NCBI RefSeq assembly: GCF_900115175.1
Contig: NZ_FOYV01000001.1
Coordinates: 2,604,001 to 2,668,000, forward strand
Length of the DNA: 64,000 nt
Direction: 5' to 3'
Origin: Marinobacter gudaonensis
GTDB taxonomy: Bacteria; Pseudomonadota; Gammaproteobacteria; Pseudomonadales; Oleiphilaceae
Positions 44,284 to 53,723 of this stretch are shown here, one piece after another. The position numbers and the translations under genes were made by a program. Within the stretch, counting starts at the first letter, position 1, and each line of letters opens with the position of its first letter. The notes under the pieces are model-generated. The model made no database searches and was not told where the DNA came from. It saw only the letters and a program-made list of their open reading frames with translations.

Positions 44284-44651
44284 GCTGCCTTCCGGTCGAT
44301 GGCGCAGGCGTACTTGCGGTCGTATCGCTTGTCTGCCCAGTTCTCATAAATCCGCGAAGCCAAGCCGTGGATGCCAGGCCAGAGCAGCGGCCTGAACAGA
44401 AACCCGAAGGGCGTATGGGACCACGCGCGAACGTTGGCTTGCAGGCCGGTAACCCACTCCCCGGTCCAGGTCATCAGGTGCAGTCGCCTGAGCAACGCCT
44501 CGTGGCTGGGCAGGGTGCTGGAGCCATCACGCTGTTCGTGAATGTCGGCAAAGATCAGGTTGCCCCGTTGAAGCTTCCTCAATGTTCGGATCTCCCTGGC
44601 GCACAGGGGGCACTGACCATCGTAAAACAGAGTGTCGTAACGTGGCTCCAT
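44280..44651 (-). CDS. DCC family thiol-disulfide oxidoreductase-like protein (DUF393)
   Basis: 123-residue DUF393/DCC protein named for the motif DxLCxxC, here LFYDGQCPLCAREI, with a CxxC pair near residue 14. Thioredoxin-like redox activity is predicted but not shown for most members. A later conserved region (LRRLHLMTWTGEWVTGLQA) matches the family. A second DCC protein is encoded at 53274-53648. It is divergent from the MCP gene. Confidence 0.85.
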   Translation of the reverse strand: MEPRYDTLFYDGQCPLCAREIRTLRKLQRGNLIFADIHEQRDGSSTLPSHEALLRRLHLMTWTGEWVTGLQANVRAWSHTPFGFLFRPLLWPGIHGLASRIYENWADKRYDRKYACAIDRKAA

Positions 44652-44765
44652 AAGTCCTCCCGGGACGGAATGGTGTTCAGGGTCCTGGATGCGAGCTTTT
44701 TATACGTCAGGTAAGGACGATTCGGATGCAAACGGCCGCGGTCAGCGAAAGTCTGTTCTGAAATA

Positions 44766-44777
44766 TTTGTTAACAAA
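44766..44777. promoter_or_regulatory. Perfect 12-bp palindrome upstream of the MCP gene
   Basis: TTTGTTAACAAA lies in the gap between the DCC gene and the MCP gene, about 70 bases before the MCP start. It may be a protein-binding site for either divergent gene; no regulator match is claimed. Confidence 0.25.
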
Positions 44778-44847
44778 CTGGAACTGATCGTTCCGCGAGC
44801 TCCGTGGATAATTCGAGACTTTCGTCACAAACCGGGAGTCGCGGTCC

Positions 44848-46524
44848 ATGAATGTGCTCAACAATCTGAAAATACGCACGCGCCTGCTTTTGGCCGTGAT
44901 TGTGCCGGTAGCCATTACGGCGGCCACGCTGGCGTGGATCACCGTAAGCCAGATCCAGGCCAACGGCGAAGAAGAGCTGCATCGTCTTGAAAGCAGCCTG
45001 CTGGAGGCGCGCAAGGCCGGTCTGCAAAACCTGATTGATGCGGCCCGGGCGGTCGTGCTTGAGGCCAAAAACGATCCGTCACTGAGCGAGACCGAAGCCA
45101 AGGAAGCCGCAGCCGAGCGCTTGCGATCGATCCGCTTTGACGACACCAACTACGTGTTCGCTTACACCCGTGATGTCTACAATCTCGCGTACGCTCCTGA
45201 TCCTACCAAGGAAGGCCCCACCAGCAATCCGACCCTGAAGCGTCTGGTAGGTGATCTGTTCGCCGCGGCCGAGGACGACGGATTCTATGGCTATACCTGG
45301 ATGAATCCCGCCTCCGGCAACGAGGAGCCGAAGCTTTCCTACTCCACCCTCATTCCGGACTGGGACTGGATGATCGGTGCCGGCGTCTATATCACCGATA
45401 TTGACCGGCAGGTTGCTGCCGCCCGGGAGAAGCTTGAGGCCGGCATGGCGCAAACCCTCGGCTTTATCCTGCTGGTGACCTGTGTGGTGGTGGTGATTGC
45501 CCTGGTGATCGGGGTGTTCGTTGGCCGGAGCGTGACCCTGCCGCTCAAGAAGGTCAGCGGCATGATGCAGGAGATCGCCGACGGCGACGGGGACCTGCGT
45601 CAGCGTCTGCCGGATGAGGGCACCGATGAGCTCTCCGAGCTGGGCCAACGCTTTAACGCCTTTGTCATCAAGATCCAGAACACCATCCGTGAGGTGGGCG
45701 CCACCACCGACCAGGTTGCCTCCGCGGCGGAGGAACTGAGCCGGGTGGCCAACGAAACCCGGGCATCGGTGCAGGAGCAGGGCTCCGAGACCGATCAGAT
45801 TGCCTCGGCCATCAACGAAATGGCGGCCACCATCCAGCAGATTTCCGGCAACGCCAATGAAGTGGAAAGTGCCGCCTCAGACGCAGATCGCATGGCCCGG
45901 GAAGGTGGCGAGACCATCGGCAGCGCCCAGGGTGCTGTTAACCAGCTGTCTGAAGAAATCAAGAGCACGGCCGGGAGCATCGACGCACTGGCGGAGAAAT
46001 CTGACGACATCCAACAGGTACTGGACGTGATTCACGCGGTAACCGAGCAGACCAACCTGTTGGCGCTCAACGCAGCCATTGAGGCGGCCCGTGCGGGCGA
46101 ACATGGTCGCGGCTTCTCGGTGGTGGCCGACGAGGTTCGCCAGCTGGCCAAGCGCAGCGCCGAATCCGCGGACCAGATCCGGGAAATGATCAACGGCTTT
46201 GTGTCTGAATCCCGTTCGGCGGTCGATCGGATGAATAACTCTCGCAAGAGCTCCGATGCCACCGTTGAACGGATCAATCACGCCACGGACGCCCTGCGCA
46301 CCATTGAAACCTCGGTGGGCCAGATCCACGATCAGGTCACCCAGATTGCCACGGCCGCCGAGCAGCAAAGCCAGGTGGCCGAAGAGATCAATCAGAACGT
46401 GATTCGCATTGTCGATGCCGCTCAGCGCAGCGACACGGGCGTTAACCAGACTAATGAGGCCAGCCATGAGCTGGCGCGGCTGGGCGAAAGCCTGCGTGAA
46501 CTGGTGGGCCAGTTTAAAGTCTGA
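44848..46524 (+). CDS. Methyl-accepting chemotaxis protein with sCache_2 sensor
   Basis: 558-residue chemoreceptor. TM1 is at about residues 12-32. A periplasmic single-Cache (sCache_2) domain covers 35-195, with YVFAYTRDVYNLAYAPDP and the PDWDWMIGAGVYITDID end motif, both typical of the fold that binds small organic acids. TM2 is near 200-222, then a HAMP domain and the MA signalling domain with the conserved hairpin tip EQTNLLALNAAIEAARAGE. No CheR/CheB pentapeptide is obvious at the C-terminus. The ligand is unknown. Confidence 0.9.
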   Translation: MNVLNNLKIRTRLLLAVIVPVAITAATLAWITVSQIQANGEEELHRLESSLLEARKAGLQNLIDAARAVVLEAKNDPSLSETEAKEAAAERLRSIRFDDTNYVFAYTRDVYNLAYAPDPTKEGPTSNPTLKRLVGDLFAAAEDDGFYGYTWMNPASGNEEPKLSYSTLIPDWDWMIGAGVYITDIDRQVAAAREKLEAGMAQTLGFILLVTCVVVVIALVIGVFVGRSVTLPLKKVSGMMQEIADGDGDLRQRLPDEGTDELSELGQRFNAFVIKIQNTIREVGATTDQVASAAEELSRVANETRASVQEQGSETDQIASAINEMAATIQQISGNANEVESAASDADRMAREGGETIGSAQGAVNQLSEEIKSTAGSIDALAEKSDDIQQVLDVIHAVTEQTNLLALNAAIEAARAGEHGRGFSVVADEVRQLAKRSAESADQIREMINGFVSESRSAVDRMNNSRKSSDATVERINHATDALRTIETSVGQIHDQVTQIATAAEQQSQVAEEINQNVIRIVDAAQRSDTGVNQTNEASHELARLGESLRELVGQFKV

Positions 46525-47703
46525 TCAGTCGGGTGAAACCTGCGCGAGAAGTTCCCGGAGCCTGCGCGCGCGTTTTGCCCGGGATCGTACTGTGGCGGTG
46601 AGGTAGTCCGCGTCGAACGGCTTGAGAATGTAATCATCGCCGCCCAGCGCCACGCTCAGTGTTTTTTCGTCCTGGTGCGACAGCGTGGTCAGGAAAACAA
46701 TCGGCGTGGCGTCGAACCTCCGGTCCTCGCGAAGTATGGCGGCGAGTTCTGTGCCCGAGACTCCCGGCATGACAATGTCGAGGATAATAACGTCAGGCTC
46801 GATATCGCGGGCAGTATCCAGCGCCTTAAGGGGTTCGCTGGTGGCGTGAACCTCCAGGCCAGACTGTTCCAGTTGAATTGAGGCGAACTGAAGAGCGGTC
46901 TTGTCATCATCCACGACCATTACCCGGTAACGGGGCATGTCCCGGCGCTCGGCGAACTCGTGGGCAAGCTCCAGTATTCTGGTCTTGCTGACCGGCTTCA
47001 CGAGATAGCGGGAGGCGCCCGCTCTCAGGGCTGCGAGGCGCGCAGCCAGTTCATCGTGCACGGACAGGAACACAACCGCCGGCATTCTGCCGAGACGGCG
47101 GCGGAGTTGGCGTATCACGTCCGGGCCTGCCGCCTCATCGTGGCCAAACGCCACATCCATGAGGATCATCTGGGGTGATGGCAGAGTCTCGAAGGTATCC
47201 AGGTATACCGAGGATGAGTGGTAAACCTCGGCATCGAACCCGGCTTCCAGAAGCCATGTCAGCATTTGCTGGGCGACCAGTTCATCGTCATCGACTATGT
47301 GAATCTTTCGACTGCCGGTCGTCGAGAGTTCAATCGCGTCGGTGCCTGGTTCATCCTTGCTGGCTTGCATCCTCGCAACCAGCTCGGACATCCGTTGCTT
47401 TTTGGATGCCGCATCCATCGGGTGCTCGTGCCATCGTTCGGCAAGCGAGAGCAAATCTCTGGCGGCTGTCGAAACGCCCGCCAGTCCGAGTGTGCCGGCA
47501 GAGCCTGCCAGCTTGTGGGCTTCCTGTGCCAGCAGGGAGAGAGAAGCATTCAGGGTGGCTACCCTGTTTGGCCCCGGATCTTCCAAGGGAACGGCCTCAA
47601 CGAGCCTGTTTAGTTGCTGGAAGCGCTCGGGTAACTTTCTGAGATATTCAGCCCGCAGGGCTTTCAGCTGTGCCCGTGGTTCACTGTGATTCTGGTCCGA
47701 CAT
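46525..47703 (-). CDS. Hpt-REC-REC response regulator
   Basis: 392-residue phosphorelay protein. An Hpt domain (about 45-115) with phospho-acceptor His63 in EAHKLAGSAG is followed by two receiver domains: REC1 (about 132-250, Asp183 in LMDVAFG, Lys in LVKPVSK) and REC2 (about 259-380, Asp309 in ILDIVMPG, Lys in ILKPFD). In many relatives REC2 is followed by a GGDEF domain; here the protein ends just after REC2. Its stop directly abuts the MCP stop in a shared TGATCA. The partner kinase is not in the window. Confidence 0.85.
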   Translation of the reverse strand: MSDQNHSEPRAQLKALRAEYLRKLPERFQQLNRLVEAVPLEDPGPNRVATLNASLSLLAQEAHKLAGSAGTLGLAGVSTAARDLLSLAERWHEHPMDAASKKQRMSELVARMQASKDEPGTDAIELSTTGSRKIHIVDDDELVAQQMLTWLLEAGFDAEVYHSSSVYLDTFETLPSPQMILMDVAFGHDEAAGPDVIRQLRRRLGRMPAVVFLSVHDELAARLAALRAGASRYLVKPVSKTRILELAHEFAERRDMPRYRVMVVDDDKTALQFASIQLEQSGLEVHATSEPLKALDTARDIEPDVIILDIVMPGVSGTELAAILREDRRFDATPIVFLTTLSHQDEKTLSVALGGDDYILKPFDADYLTATVRSRAKRARRLRELLAQVSPD

Positions 47704-47866
47704 GTCCCAAGCCCCCAGTCCCTGGATGTGGCGGATGTACCTGCCTGAAAGATAGACAATTGTGCCGGAAACGCCACAGGGACGGGTTGGTGATTATTGC
47801 CTGCAAGGGCTAAGATTGCTGCGCTATGGGATTCAAAACATAACAACGAATCAGAGGAACAACACA

Positions 47867-48931
47867 ATGGTCACTGTAGGTAGATCGCTGCTCGCTTTTG
47901 TCTTGCTGAGTGTCAGCATGATCAGTTTCGCCGAAGAGACGCACACCCTGCGCCTCGCGCAAACCTGGGGCCCCAATTCCCCGATTCTGGGGGAGACAGT
48001 CCAGCACATGGCCGATATGGCCGAAGCCATGTCCGATGGCCGACTGCAGATCCGGATCGATCCGTCCAACAAGCACAAGGCGCCCTTCGGCATTTTCGAT
48101 CTGGTGCGCAATGGCCAGTACGACATGGGACACACCGCATCCTATTACTACAAGGGCACGATCCCCAACGCGATGTACTTCACCACGGTGCCGTTTGGCA
48201 TGATTGCACCGGAACAGTACGCCTGGTTCTACCATGGTGGCGGTATGGAATTGATGCAGCGGGTGTATGAGCCCTATGGGTTGCTGTCGTTCCCCGGCGG
48301 TAATACCGGTAACCAGATGGGTGGTTGGTTCCGTAATGAAATCAACTCTCTGGACGATCTGAAGGGTCTGAAGATGCGGACACCGGGCTTCGCCGGTGAG
48401 GTCATGGCGGAGCTGGGTGTTGCGGTAACCAACATTCCGCCGGGTGAGCTGTACAGCTCGCTGGAGCGTGGCACCATTGATGCTGTCGAGTGGGTTGGTC
48501 CGGCCCTGGATTTCCAGATGGGCTTTCACCAGATTGCCAAGTACTACTATTCCGGCTGGCAGGAGCCAGGTGCGGAAGTGCAATTCCTGATCAACCAGAA
48601 AAGCTGGAACGACCTGCCCAAAGACCTTCAGGAAATCCTTAGAATCGCCATGCGCACCGCTGCCTACGACATGTATATACAGAGCACCCACGCAAGCGGC
48701 GTTGCCTGGGACCGGATGAAAGAGGATTATCCGGACGTTACCCACAAGGTGTTTCCGCCTGAAGTGATCGATGCCCTTCGCAAAACCACCAACCGTCTGC
48801 TTGCTGAAGCGGCAGAGAAAGATCCGCTGGCCAAGGAAATCATCGAGTCCCAGCGCGATTACCTGCAACAGGTGCGGCAGTGGACCAACATTTCAGACAA
48901 GGCGTACCTTGAGAGTGTCGCCGAGGACTGA
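47867..48931 (+). CDS. TRAP transporter substrate-binding protein, TakP-type (orphan)
   Basis: 354-residue periplasmic binding protein with a signal peptide to about residue 22 (ISFAEE). The segments GNTGNQMGGWFRNEI, LKGLKMRTPGFAGEV, PPGELYSSLERGTIDAVEWVGP and YYYSGWQEPG are typical of the TakP/2-oxoacid (and lactate) binding TRAP group. The ATG at 47867 follows AGAGGA and precedes the signal peptide. No dctQ or dctM gene is beside it, so it must use membrane subunits encoded elsewhere. It precedes potABCD. Confidence 0.82.
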   Translation: MVTVGRSLLAFVLLSVSMISFAEETHTLRLAQTWGPNSPILGETVQHMADMAEAMSDGRLQIRIDPSNKHKAPFGIFDLVRNGQYDMGHTASYYYKGTIPNAMYFTTVPFGMIAPEQYAWFYHGGGMELMQRVYEPYGLLSFPGGNTGNQMGGWFRNEINSLDDLKGLKMRTPGFAGEVMAELGVAVTNIPPGELYSSLERGTIDAVEWVGPALDFQMGFHQIAKYYYSGWQEPGAEVQFLINQKSWNDLPKDLQEILRIAMRTAAYDMYIQSTHASGVAWDRMKEDYPDVTHKVFPPEVIDALRKTTNRLLAEAAEKDPLAKEIIESQRDYLQQVRQWTNISDKAYLESVAED

Positions 48932-48940
48932 TCCCTGAAA

Positions 48941-48972
48941 CGCGGTTCCGGTCTGGCGAGGCCGGAACCGCG
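48941..48972 (+). terminator. Stem-loop after the TakP-like gene
   Basis: Perfect 11-bp inverted repeat (48941-48951 with 48962-48972) with a 10-base loop, starting 10 bases after the stop. No T tract follows directly, so it may act as a weak terminator or as an mRNA 3' stabiliser. Confidence 0.5.
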
Positions 48973-49048
48973 GCTCCCTCCTTGGCTGCCCCTTTCTGTT
49001 TGGGGAGCTTTCTGGAAAAATAGGCCGCTCATTCTTTGGGCAGCGCCG

Positions 49049-50173
49049 ATGAAACAGACACTGCTATCCCTGAGCAACCTCTCCAAGCAATTCGGTGACA
49101 GGATCGTGCTCGACGGACTGGATCTGGAGATCTACGACGGCGAGTTCATCACCCTCCTGGGACCGTCCGGTTGCGGTAAAACTACCCTGCTTCGTTTGAT
49201 GGCCGGCTTCGAACACCCCGACACGGGCCACATCCGTCTGTCCGGGGAAGATCTCACCCACACGGCGCCGGAACACCGGCCGCTGAATACGGTGTTCCAG
49301 CATTACGCGCTGTTTCCGCACATGTCGGTGTTCGATAACGTGGCCTATGGCCTGAAGATGGAGAAACGTCCGAAAGACGAGATTCGCCAGCGGGTCGACG
49401 AAGCGTTGGCGATGGTCCAGTTACAGGACTACGCCCGGCGCAAGCCGCGTCAGTTGTCTGGCGGCCAGCAGCAGCGGGTGGCCATTGCCCGGGCCGTGGT
49501 CAAACGGCCGCGGCTGTTGCTGCTGGACGAGCCGCTGTCGGCCCTGGATTACAAGCTGCGTCGCACCATGCAGGTTGAGCTGAAGCGCCTGCAGCGGGAA
49601 CTTGGTATCACCTTCGTGTTTGTAACCCATGACCAGGAGGAAGCCCTCTCCATGTCCGACCGGGTGGTGGTGCTCAGGGACGGTCAGGTGCAGCAGCTGG
49701 GCACACCACGGGAGGTCTACGAGCGGCCTGCCAACCTGTTTACCGCACGCTTTGTGGGTGAGACCAATTTCTTTCCCGGCACCGTGGAGTCGGTTGGCGA
49801 CGACGCCATTGCCGTGGATGTGCTCGGGTTCAAACGGAACCTCCGTCGGCCGGATTTTCCGGTACATTCCGGCCAGCGCCTGCACGTTCTGCTGCGCCCC
49901 GAGGATATCCGGGTACTGGCGCCCTCGGACGACCAGGGTGTCGCGGGCCGGATTGTCGAGCGCAATTACAAGGGCAGCACCCTGGACTCAGTGATTCATC
50001 TGGATGACGGTACCGAGGTGTTGGCCAGTGAGTTCTTCGATGAAGACGATCCGGCCTTTGACTACCGGCTCGGGGAACCGGTGCGGGTGAGTTGGGTCGA
50101 CGGCTGGGAGTGGCTGTTGCCCGAGGAAGACGCACCGGTTGGCGTGGAAGAGGACCTTCCGGCCGATGCATAG
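49049..50173 (+). CDS. potA: PotA-like spermidine/putrescine ABC transporter ATPase
   Basis: 374-residue ATPase of the polyamine importer. Walker [10 protein letters not shown] (about 39-47), Q-loop [11 protein letters not shown], signature LSGGQQQR, Walker B LLLLDEP, switch His in VTHDQEEAL, and a C-terminal TOBE domain from about residue 240. First gene of potABCD; it overlaps potB by 8 bases. The RBS is weak, and the promoter must lie in the 117-base gap behind the preceding gene. Confidence 0.92.
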   Translation: MKQTLLSLSNLSKQFGDRIVLDGLDLEIYDGEFITLLGPSGCGKTTLLRLMAGFEHPDTGHIRLSGEDLTHTAPEHRPLNTVFQHYALFPHMSVFDNVAYGLKMEKRPKDEIRQRVDEALAMVQLQDYARRKPRQLSGGQQQRVAIARAVVKRPRLLLLDEPLSALDYKLRRTMQVELKRLQRELGITFVFVTHDQEEALSMSDRVVVLRDGQVQQLGTPREVYERPANLFTARFVGETNFFPGTVESVGDDAIAVDVLGFKRNLRRPDFPVHSGQRLHVLLRPEDIRVLAPSDDQGVAGRIVERNYKGSTLDSVIHLDDGTEVLASEFFDEDDPAFDYRLGEPVRVSWVDGWEWLLPEEDAPVGVEEDLPADA

Positions 50174-51026
50174 TGTGAGACAGCAGCCGTTCAAAACCGC
50201 GGTGCTGATCCTGGTCTGGGGCTGGCTACTGTTCCTTGTGCTGGCGCCCAACCTGTTGGTTGTGGGTGCCAGTGTGATGACCCGGGATCCGGTGTCGTTC
50301 CTGTCATTGCCCCTGAATCTTGACGCCTATCGCCAGCTCTTTGATCCACTGTACCTGGAGGTGTTCCTGCACTCCCTGTCCATGGCGGTGATGACCACCC
50401 TGGTGTGCCTTCTGATCGGCTATCCCTTTGCCTGGGCCCTGTCCCGGGTGGGCAAGCAGCGGCAGCTGGTTCTGATCTTCCTGCTGATCGTGCCTTTCTG
50501 GACCAATTCCCTGGTGCGTACCTACGCCCTGAAGTTGATCCTCGCCACCAACGGCCTGCTGAACAATGCCCTGATGTCACTGGGCGTGATCGAAGAGCCG
50601 TTGCGATTGCTTTACACCGAGGGCGCGGTGATCATCGGTCTGGTTTATCTGCTCCTGCCGTTCATGATCCTGCCGCTGTACTCGGTGTTCGAGGATCTCA
50701 GGGAGGAACTGCTGCTGGCGTCGCGGGATCTCGGCGCCGGCCGGTTTGCCACCTTTGTCCACGTGATCGTGCCGCTGACGCTGCCCGGAGTTATGGCCGG
50801 GGTCATGCTGGTATTGCTGCCGGCCATGGGGCTGTTTTTTGTGCCGGATATTCTGGGTGGTTCCCGCAACCTGCTGGTGGGTAACGTGATCAAGAACCAG
50901 TTTCTTGATGCCCGCAACTGGCCCTTCGGCGCCGCCGCCAGCATCGTGCTCACCCTCACCATGGCGTTTTTGATGTTCGCTCACCGCTTGAGCAAGCGCC
51001 GCCTGGGCGAGGAGGGTGGCGGATGA
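50166..51026 (+). CDS. potB: PotB-like polyamine ABC transporter permease
   Basis: 286-residue inner-membrane permease with six helices and the EAA coupling motif around residue 190 ([18 protein letters not shown]). The ATG at 50166 lies 8 bases inside the end of potA; the earlier in-frame ATG at 50139 lies deeper in potA and has no family support. It overlaps potC by ATGA at 51023. Confidence 0.9.
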   Translation: MHSVRQQPFKTAVLILVWGWLLFLVLAPNLLVVGASVMTRDPVSFLSLPLNLDAYRQLFDPLYLEVFLHSLSMAVMTTLVCLLIGYPFAWALSRVGKQRQLVLIFLLIVPFWTNSLVRTYALKLILATNGLLNNALMSLGVIEEPLRLLYTEGAVIIGLVYLLLPFMILPLYSVFEDLREELLLASRDLGAGRFATFVHVIVPLTLPGVMAGVMLVLLPAMGLFFVPDILGGSRNLLVGNVIKNQFLDARNWPFGAAASIVLTLTMAFLMFAHRLSKRRLGEEGGG

Positions 51027-51793
51027 GTCGCTGGCTGCCGCGCACCTATCTGGGCCTGGTGTACCTGCTGCTGTACGTGCCTATCCTCGTACTGGTGGTG
51101 TTTTCCTTCAACGAGTCCCGCACCGGCTACGCCTGGGGCGGGCTCAGCCTTCGCTGGTATGAGGCCCTGTTCAATAACCGGGCCATGGTGACGGCCATGT
51201 GGAATTCCTTGTGGCTGGCGTTGTCCGCCGCCACCGTGTCCACGGTGATCGGTGCCCTGACGGCCCTGGCCCTGCACCGGTACCGGTTCCGTGGCAAGAA
51301 GCTGCTCAATGGCATGCTGTTCGTGGTGATGATGTCTCCCGAGATTGTCCTGGCCATTTCCCTGCTGGCGCTGTTCCTGCTGGTGGGCGTGCAGCTGGGT
51401 TATGTGTCTCTGTTGCTGGCCCACGTGACCTTCTGCCTGCCGTTCGTGGTGATTACCGTGATGGCCCGGCTGAGCGGGTTCGATGAGAGCCTGCCCGAGG
51501 CCGCCCGGGATCTCGGGGCTTCCGATTTCACCATGACCCTTACCGTGCTGCTGCCGGTGATCATGCCTGCGTTACTGGCGGGCTGGCTGCTAGGGTTTAC
51601 ACTGTCACTCGATGATGTGGTGGTGAGCACCTTCGTGAGCGGCCCGAGTTATGAAATTCTGCCACTGCGCATCTACTCCATGGTGCGGGTGGGCCTGAAA
51701 CCCGAGGTGAATGCCCTGGGTACACTGTTGCTGGTGTTTTCACTGGTTATGCTGATGTTGTCTCAATGGATTCTGATAAGGAGCAAACGATGA
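51023..51793 (+). CDS. potC: PotC-like polyamine ABC transporter permease
   Basis: 256-residue permease with six helices and the EAA motif ESLPEAARDLGASDFTMT near residue 160. It pairs with PotB. The late segment LDDVVVSTFVSGPSYEILPL is typical of PotC. It overlaps potB and potD by ATGA at both ends, so the four proteins are probably made in coupled fashion. Confidence 0.92.
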   Translation: MSRWLPRTYLGLVYLLLYVPILVLVVFSFNESRTGYAWGGLSLRWYEALFNNRAMVTAMWNSLWLALSAATVSTVIGALTALALHRYRFRGKKLLNGMLFVVMMSPEIVLAISLLALFLLVGVQLGYVSLLLAHVTFCLPFVVITVMARLSGFDESLPEAARDLGASDFTMTLTVLLPVIMPALLAGWLLGFTLSLDDVVVSTFVSGPSYEILPLRIYSMVRVGLKPEVNALGTLLLVFSLVMLMLSQWILIRSKR

Positions 51794-52830
51794 AGAAACT
51801 GGCACTGGCCGGCGTTCTGGCGGTGGGATTGAGCGGATGCAGTTCTGAGGAGCCACAGGTTCTGAACCTGTACAACTGGTCCGAGTACATGCCCCAGGAG
51901 GTTCTGGACCGGTTTACCGAAGAAACCGGCATACCGGTGGTGTACACCACCTATGACAGCAACGAGGCCATGTATGCGCGCCTGAAGCTGCTGGACGACA
52001 GTGCCGCCTACGACCTGGCGGTGCCCTCCACCTATTACGTCAGCAAGATGCGCCAGGAAGACCTGCTGATGCCTATTGACCGTAGCAAGATCGAGGGCTT
52101 TGATGCGCTTGATCCGGAACTGGTCAACCTGGACATCGACCCGGACAACAAGTTTTCCATTCCCTACCTCTGGGGCACCACCGGGCTGGCGGTGGACACA
52201 GCCGATGTGGAGGGCGAGCCCGTTGATGCCTGGGCCGATCTCTGGGACGACCGCTTCGAGGGTCGGGTGATGCTCACCAACGACATGCGCGAGGTGTTCC
52301 ACGTGGGTCTCCGAGTGCTGGGCTACTCGGGCAACAGCACCAACCCGGAGGAAATCGAGGCTGCCTATGAGAAGCTGTCCGAGCTTATGCCGTCGGTACG
52401 TACTTTCAATTCCGATGCGCCGCGCATGCCGTATCTGGAAGGCGAGACCGATGTCGGCATGATCTGGAACGGCGAAGCCGTCATGGGCCAGGACACCATG
52501 GAAAGCCTGAAATACGTCTACCCCGAGGAAGGCATCATCGCCTGGCTGGACAGCTTTGTGATTCCGAAGAACGCCAAGAATCCGGAAGCGGCCCACAAGT
52601 TCATCAGCTTTGTGCTGCGGCCCGAGATTTCCGCTTTGATCAGCGAGGAAATCGGCTACGCCACGCCCAATCTCGAAGCCCGGGAACTGCTGCCTGAAGA
52701 GGTGGCCAACAACCGGGCCAGCTACCCCAACGCTACAGACATGATCAACGCCGAGTTCCAGACCGATATCGGCGACGATGCTCTGCAGATCTACGCGAAG
52801 TACTGGGAAATGCTAAAGTCCGGTCAGTAA
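51790..52830 (+). CDS. potD: PotD-like polyamine-binding lipoprotein
   Basis: 346-residue substrate-binding protein of the spermidine/putrescine family: NLYNWSEYMPQEVLDRF near the N-terminus and conserved acidic and aromatic residues later (IPYLWGTTGLAVD; MIWNGEAVMGQ). The signal peptide ends in a lipobox LSGC (Cys about 17), so it appears to be lipid-anchored rather than freely periplasmic, unlike E. coli PotD. The ATG at 51790 is preceded by AAGGAG. A strong terminator follows at 52851-52897. Confidence 0.92.
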   Translation: MKKLALAGVLAVGLSGCSSEEPQVLNLYNWSEYMPQEVLDRFTEETGIPVVYTTYDSNEAMYARLKLLDDSAAYDLAVPSTYYVSKMRQEDLLMPIDRSKIEGFDALDPELVNLDIDPDNKFSIPYLWGTTGLAVDTADVEGEPVDAWADLWDDRFEGRVMLTNDMREVFHVGLRVLGYSGNSTNPEEIEAAYEKLSELMPSVRTFNSDAPRMPYLEGETDVGMIWNGEAVMGQDTMESLKYVYPEEGIIAWLDSFVIPKNAKNPEAAHKFISFVLRPEISALISEEIGYATPNLEARELLPEEVANNRASYPNATDMINAEFQTDIGDDALQIYAKYWEMLKSGQ

Positions 52831-52850
52831 GATCGGCCTGATCCGCCTCC

Positions 52851-52897
52851 AACAGCAGGCCCGCGCTCCGTTTCCGGAGGCGGGCCTGTTGTCATTT
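52851..52897 (+). terminator. Terminator of potABCD
   Basis: 9-bp stem (52856-52864 with 52880-52888), an inner 5-bp stem around a TTTC loop, and a T-rich tail TTGTCATTTT. It follows the potD stop by about 20 bases. Confidence 0.8.
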
Positions 52898-52968
52898 TAC
52901 AGTCGCTGCCTACGGTTCTAACCTGAAGTCAGAGGTCATCGTCACCGAGTCGTTGGCAGGGAGCTTTC

Positions 52969-53277
52969 ATGAAATACCTGTTTGAAGTGCATGTCCGCGA
53001 GGGCCATACCGCGGAAGAGTACGCCGACGCCTGGCTGCGGGCGAGCGAGATTATCCAGCAGGCGCCCGGCGCCCGGGGCACCGAGCTGCATCGCAAGATC
53101 GGCGATCCCAATACCCTCATTGCCATCGCTTCCTGGGAAAGCAAGGAACACCGGGATGCCATGGAAGGGCAGCACAATCCCGAGGTGGCCGCCATTATTC
53201 GCAGCGCGGCGCCCTACGTGGAGATTACACCCATCGGGGAGTTTGAGGATCCGGAATGGGTGGTGAAGCCTCAATGA
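52969..53277 (+). CDS. Antibiotic biosynthesis monooxygenase-like (ABM fold) small protein
   Basis: 102-residue protein with a dimeric alpha/beta barrel (ABM) pattern: an opening strand KYLFEVHVREGH, a helix AEEYADAWLRASEIIQQ, then TLIAIASWESKEHRDAM and a closing strand. Members include quinol monooxygenases and heme-degrading enzymes, but no catalytic residue pattern allows a call. RBS GGGAG sits before the ATG. It overlaps the DCC gene by 4 bases. Confidence 0.75.
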   Translation: MKYLFEVHVREGHTAEEYADAWLRASEIIQQAPGARGTELHRKIGDPNTLIAIASWESKEHRDAMEGQHNPEVAAIIRSAAPYVEITPIGEFEDPEWVVKPQ

Positions 53278-53648
53278 CCGGATCAGAAGGCACTATCCGG
53301 GTGTTCTACGACGGCGCCTGCCCCAGCTGCCGTCGAGACCGGCGCCAGTACGAGAAGCTCGCGGGTCGCGCGGCCGATCAGGTGGAGTGGGTTGATATTA
53401 CGGGCCGGGACGAAGAACTCAAGGCCCGGGGCATCGACCCGGCCATGGCGCTCAAGGAGCTTCACGTGGAGGATCCCCAGGGCCGTATACACAGCGAACT
53501 GGACGCCTATATTCTCTTGATGTCCCGGGTTCCACTGCTGAAACCGCTGGCCTGGTTGATCGGCCTGCCCATTATCCGATCGGTGTTGAGCCGGATCTAT
53601 CACCGTATGGTCATGAAACGGCTGCAGAAAACCGGCAGGATGCCCTGA
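53274..53648 (+). CDS. DCC family thiol-disulfide oxidoreductase-like protein (DUF393), second copy
   Basis: 124-residue DUF393/DCC protein with FYDGACPSCRRDRRQYEK, giving a CxxC pair near residue 16. The middle region VDITGRDEELKARGIDPAMALKELHV is family-typical. It starts inside the ABM gene stop (ATGA). It is distinct from the DCC protein at 44280-44651, which has little sequence in common outside the motif. Confidence 0.84.
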   Translation: MTGSEGTIRVFYDGACPSCRRDRRQYEKLAGRAADQVEWVDITGRDEELKARGIDPAMALKELHVEDPQGRIHSELDAYILLMSRVPLLKPLAWLIGLPIIRSVLSRIYHRMVMKRLQKTGRMP

Positions 53649-53657
53649 GCAGAGCTC

Positions 53658-53684
53658 TTGAAAACGATGCTCCTGCGCTATACT
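53658..53684 (+). promoter_or_regulatory. Possible sigma70 promoter for the diguanylate cyclase
   Basis: TTGAAA (53658-53663) and TATACT (53679-53684) with a 15-base spacer, slightly short. It lies about 40 bases before the ATG at 53724. Confidence 0.45.
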
Positions 53685-53723
53685 CAGAGCATTCCGCCCC
53701 TTTGCGCAGGTTCGCCTTAGCCG

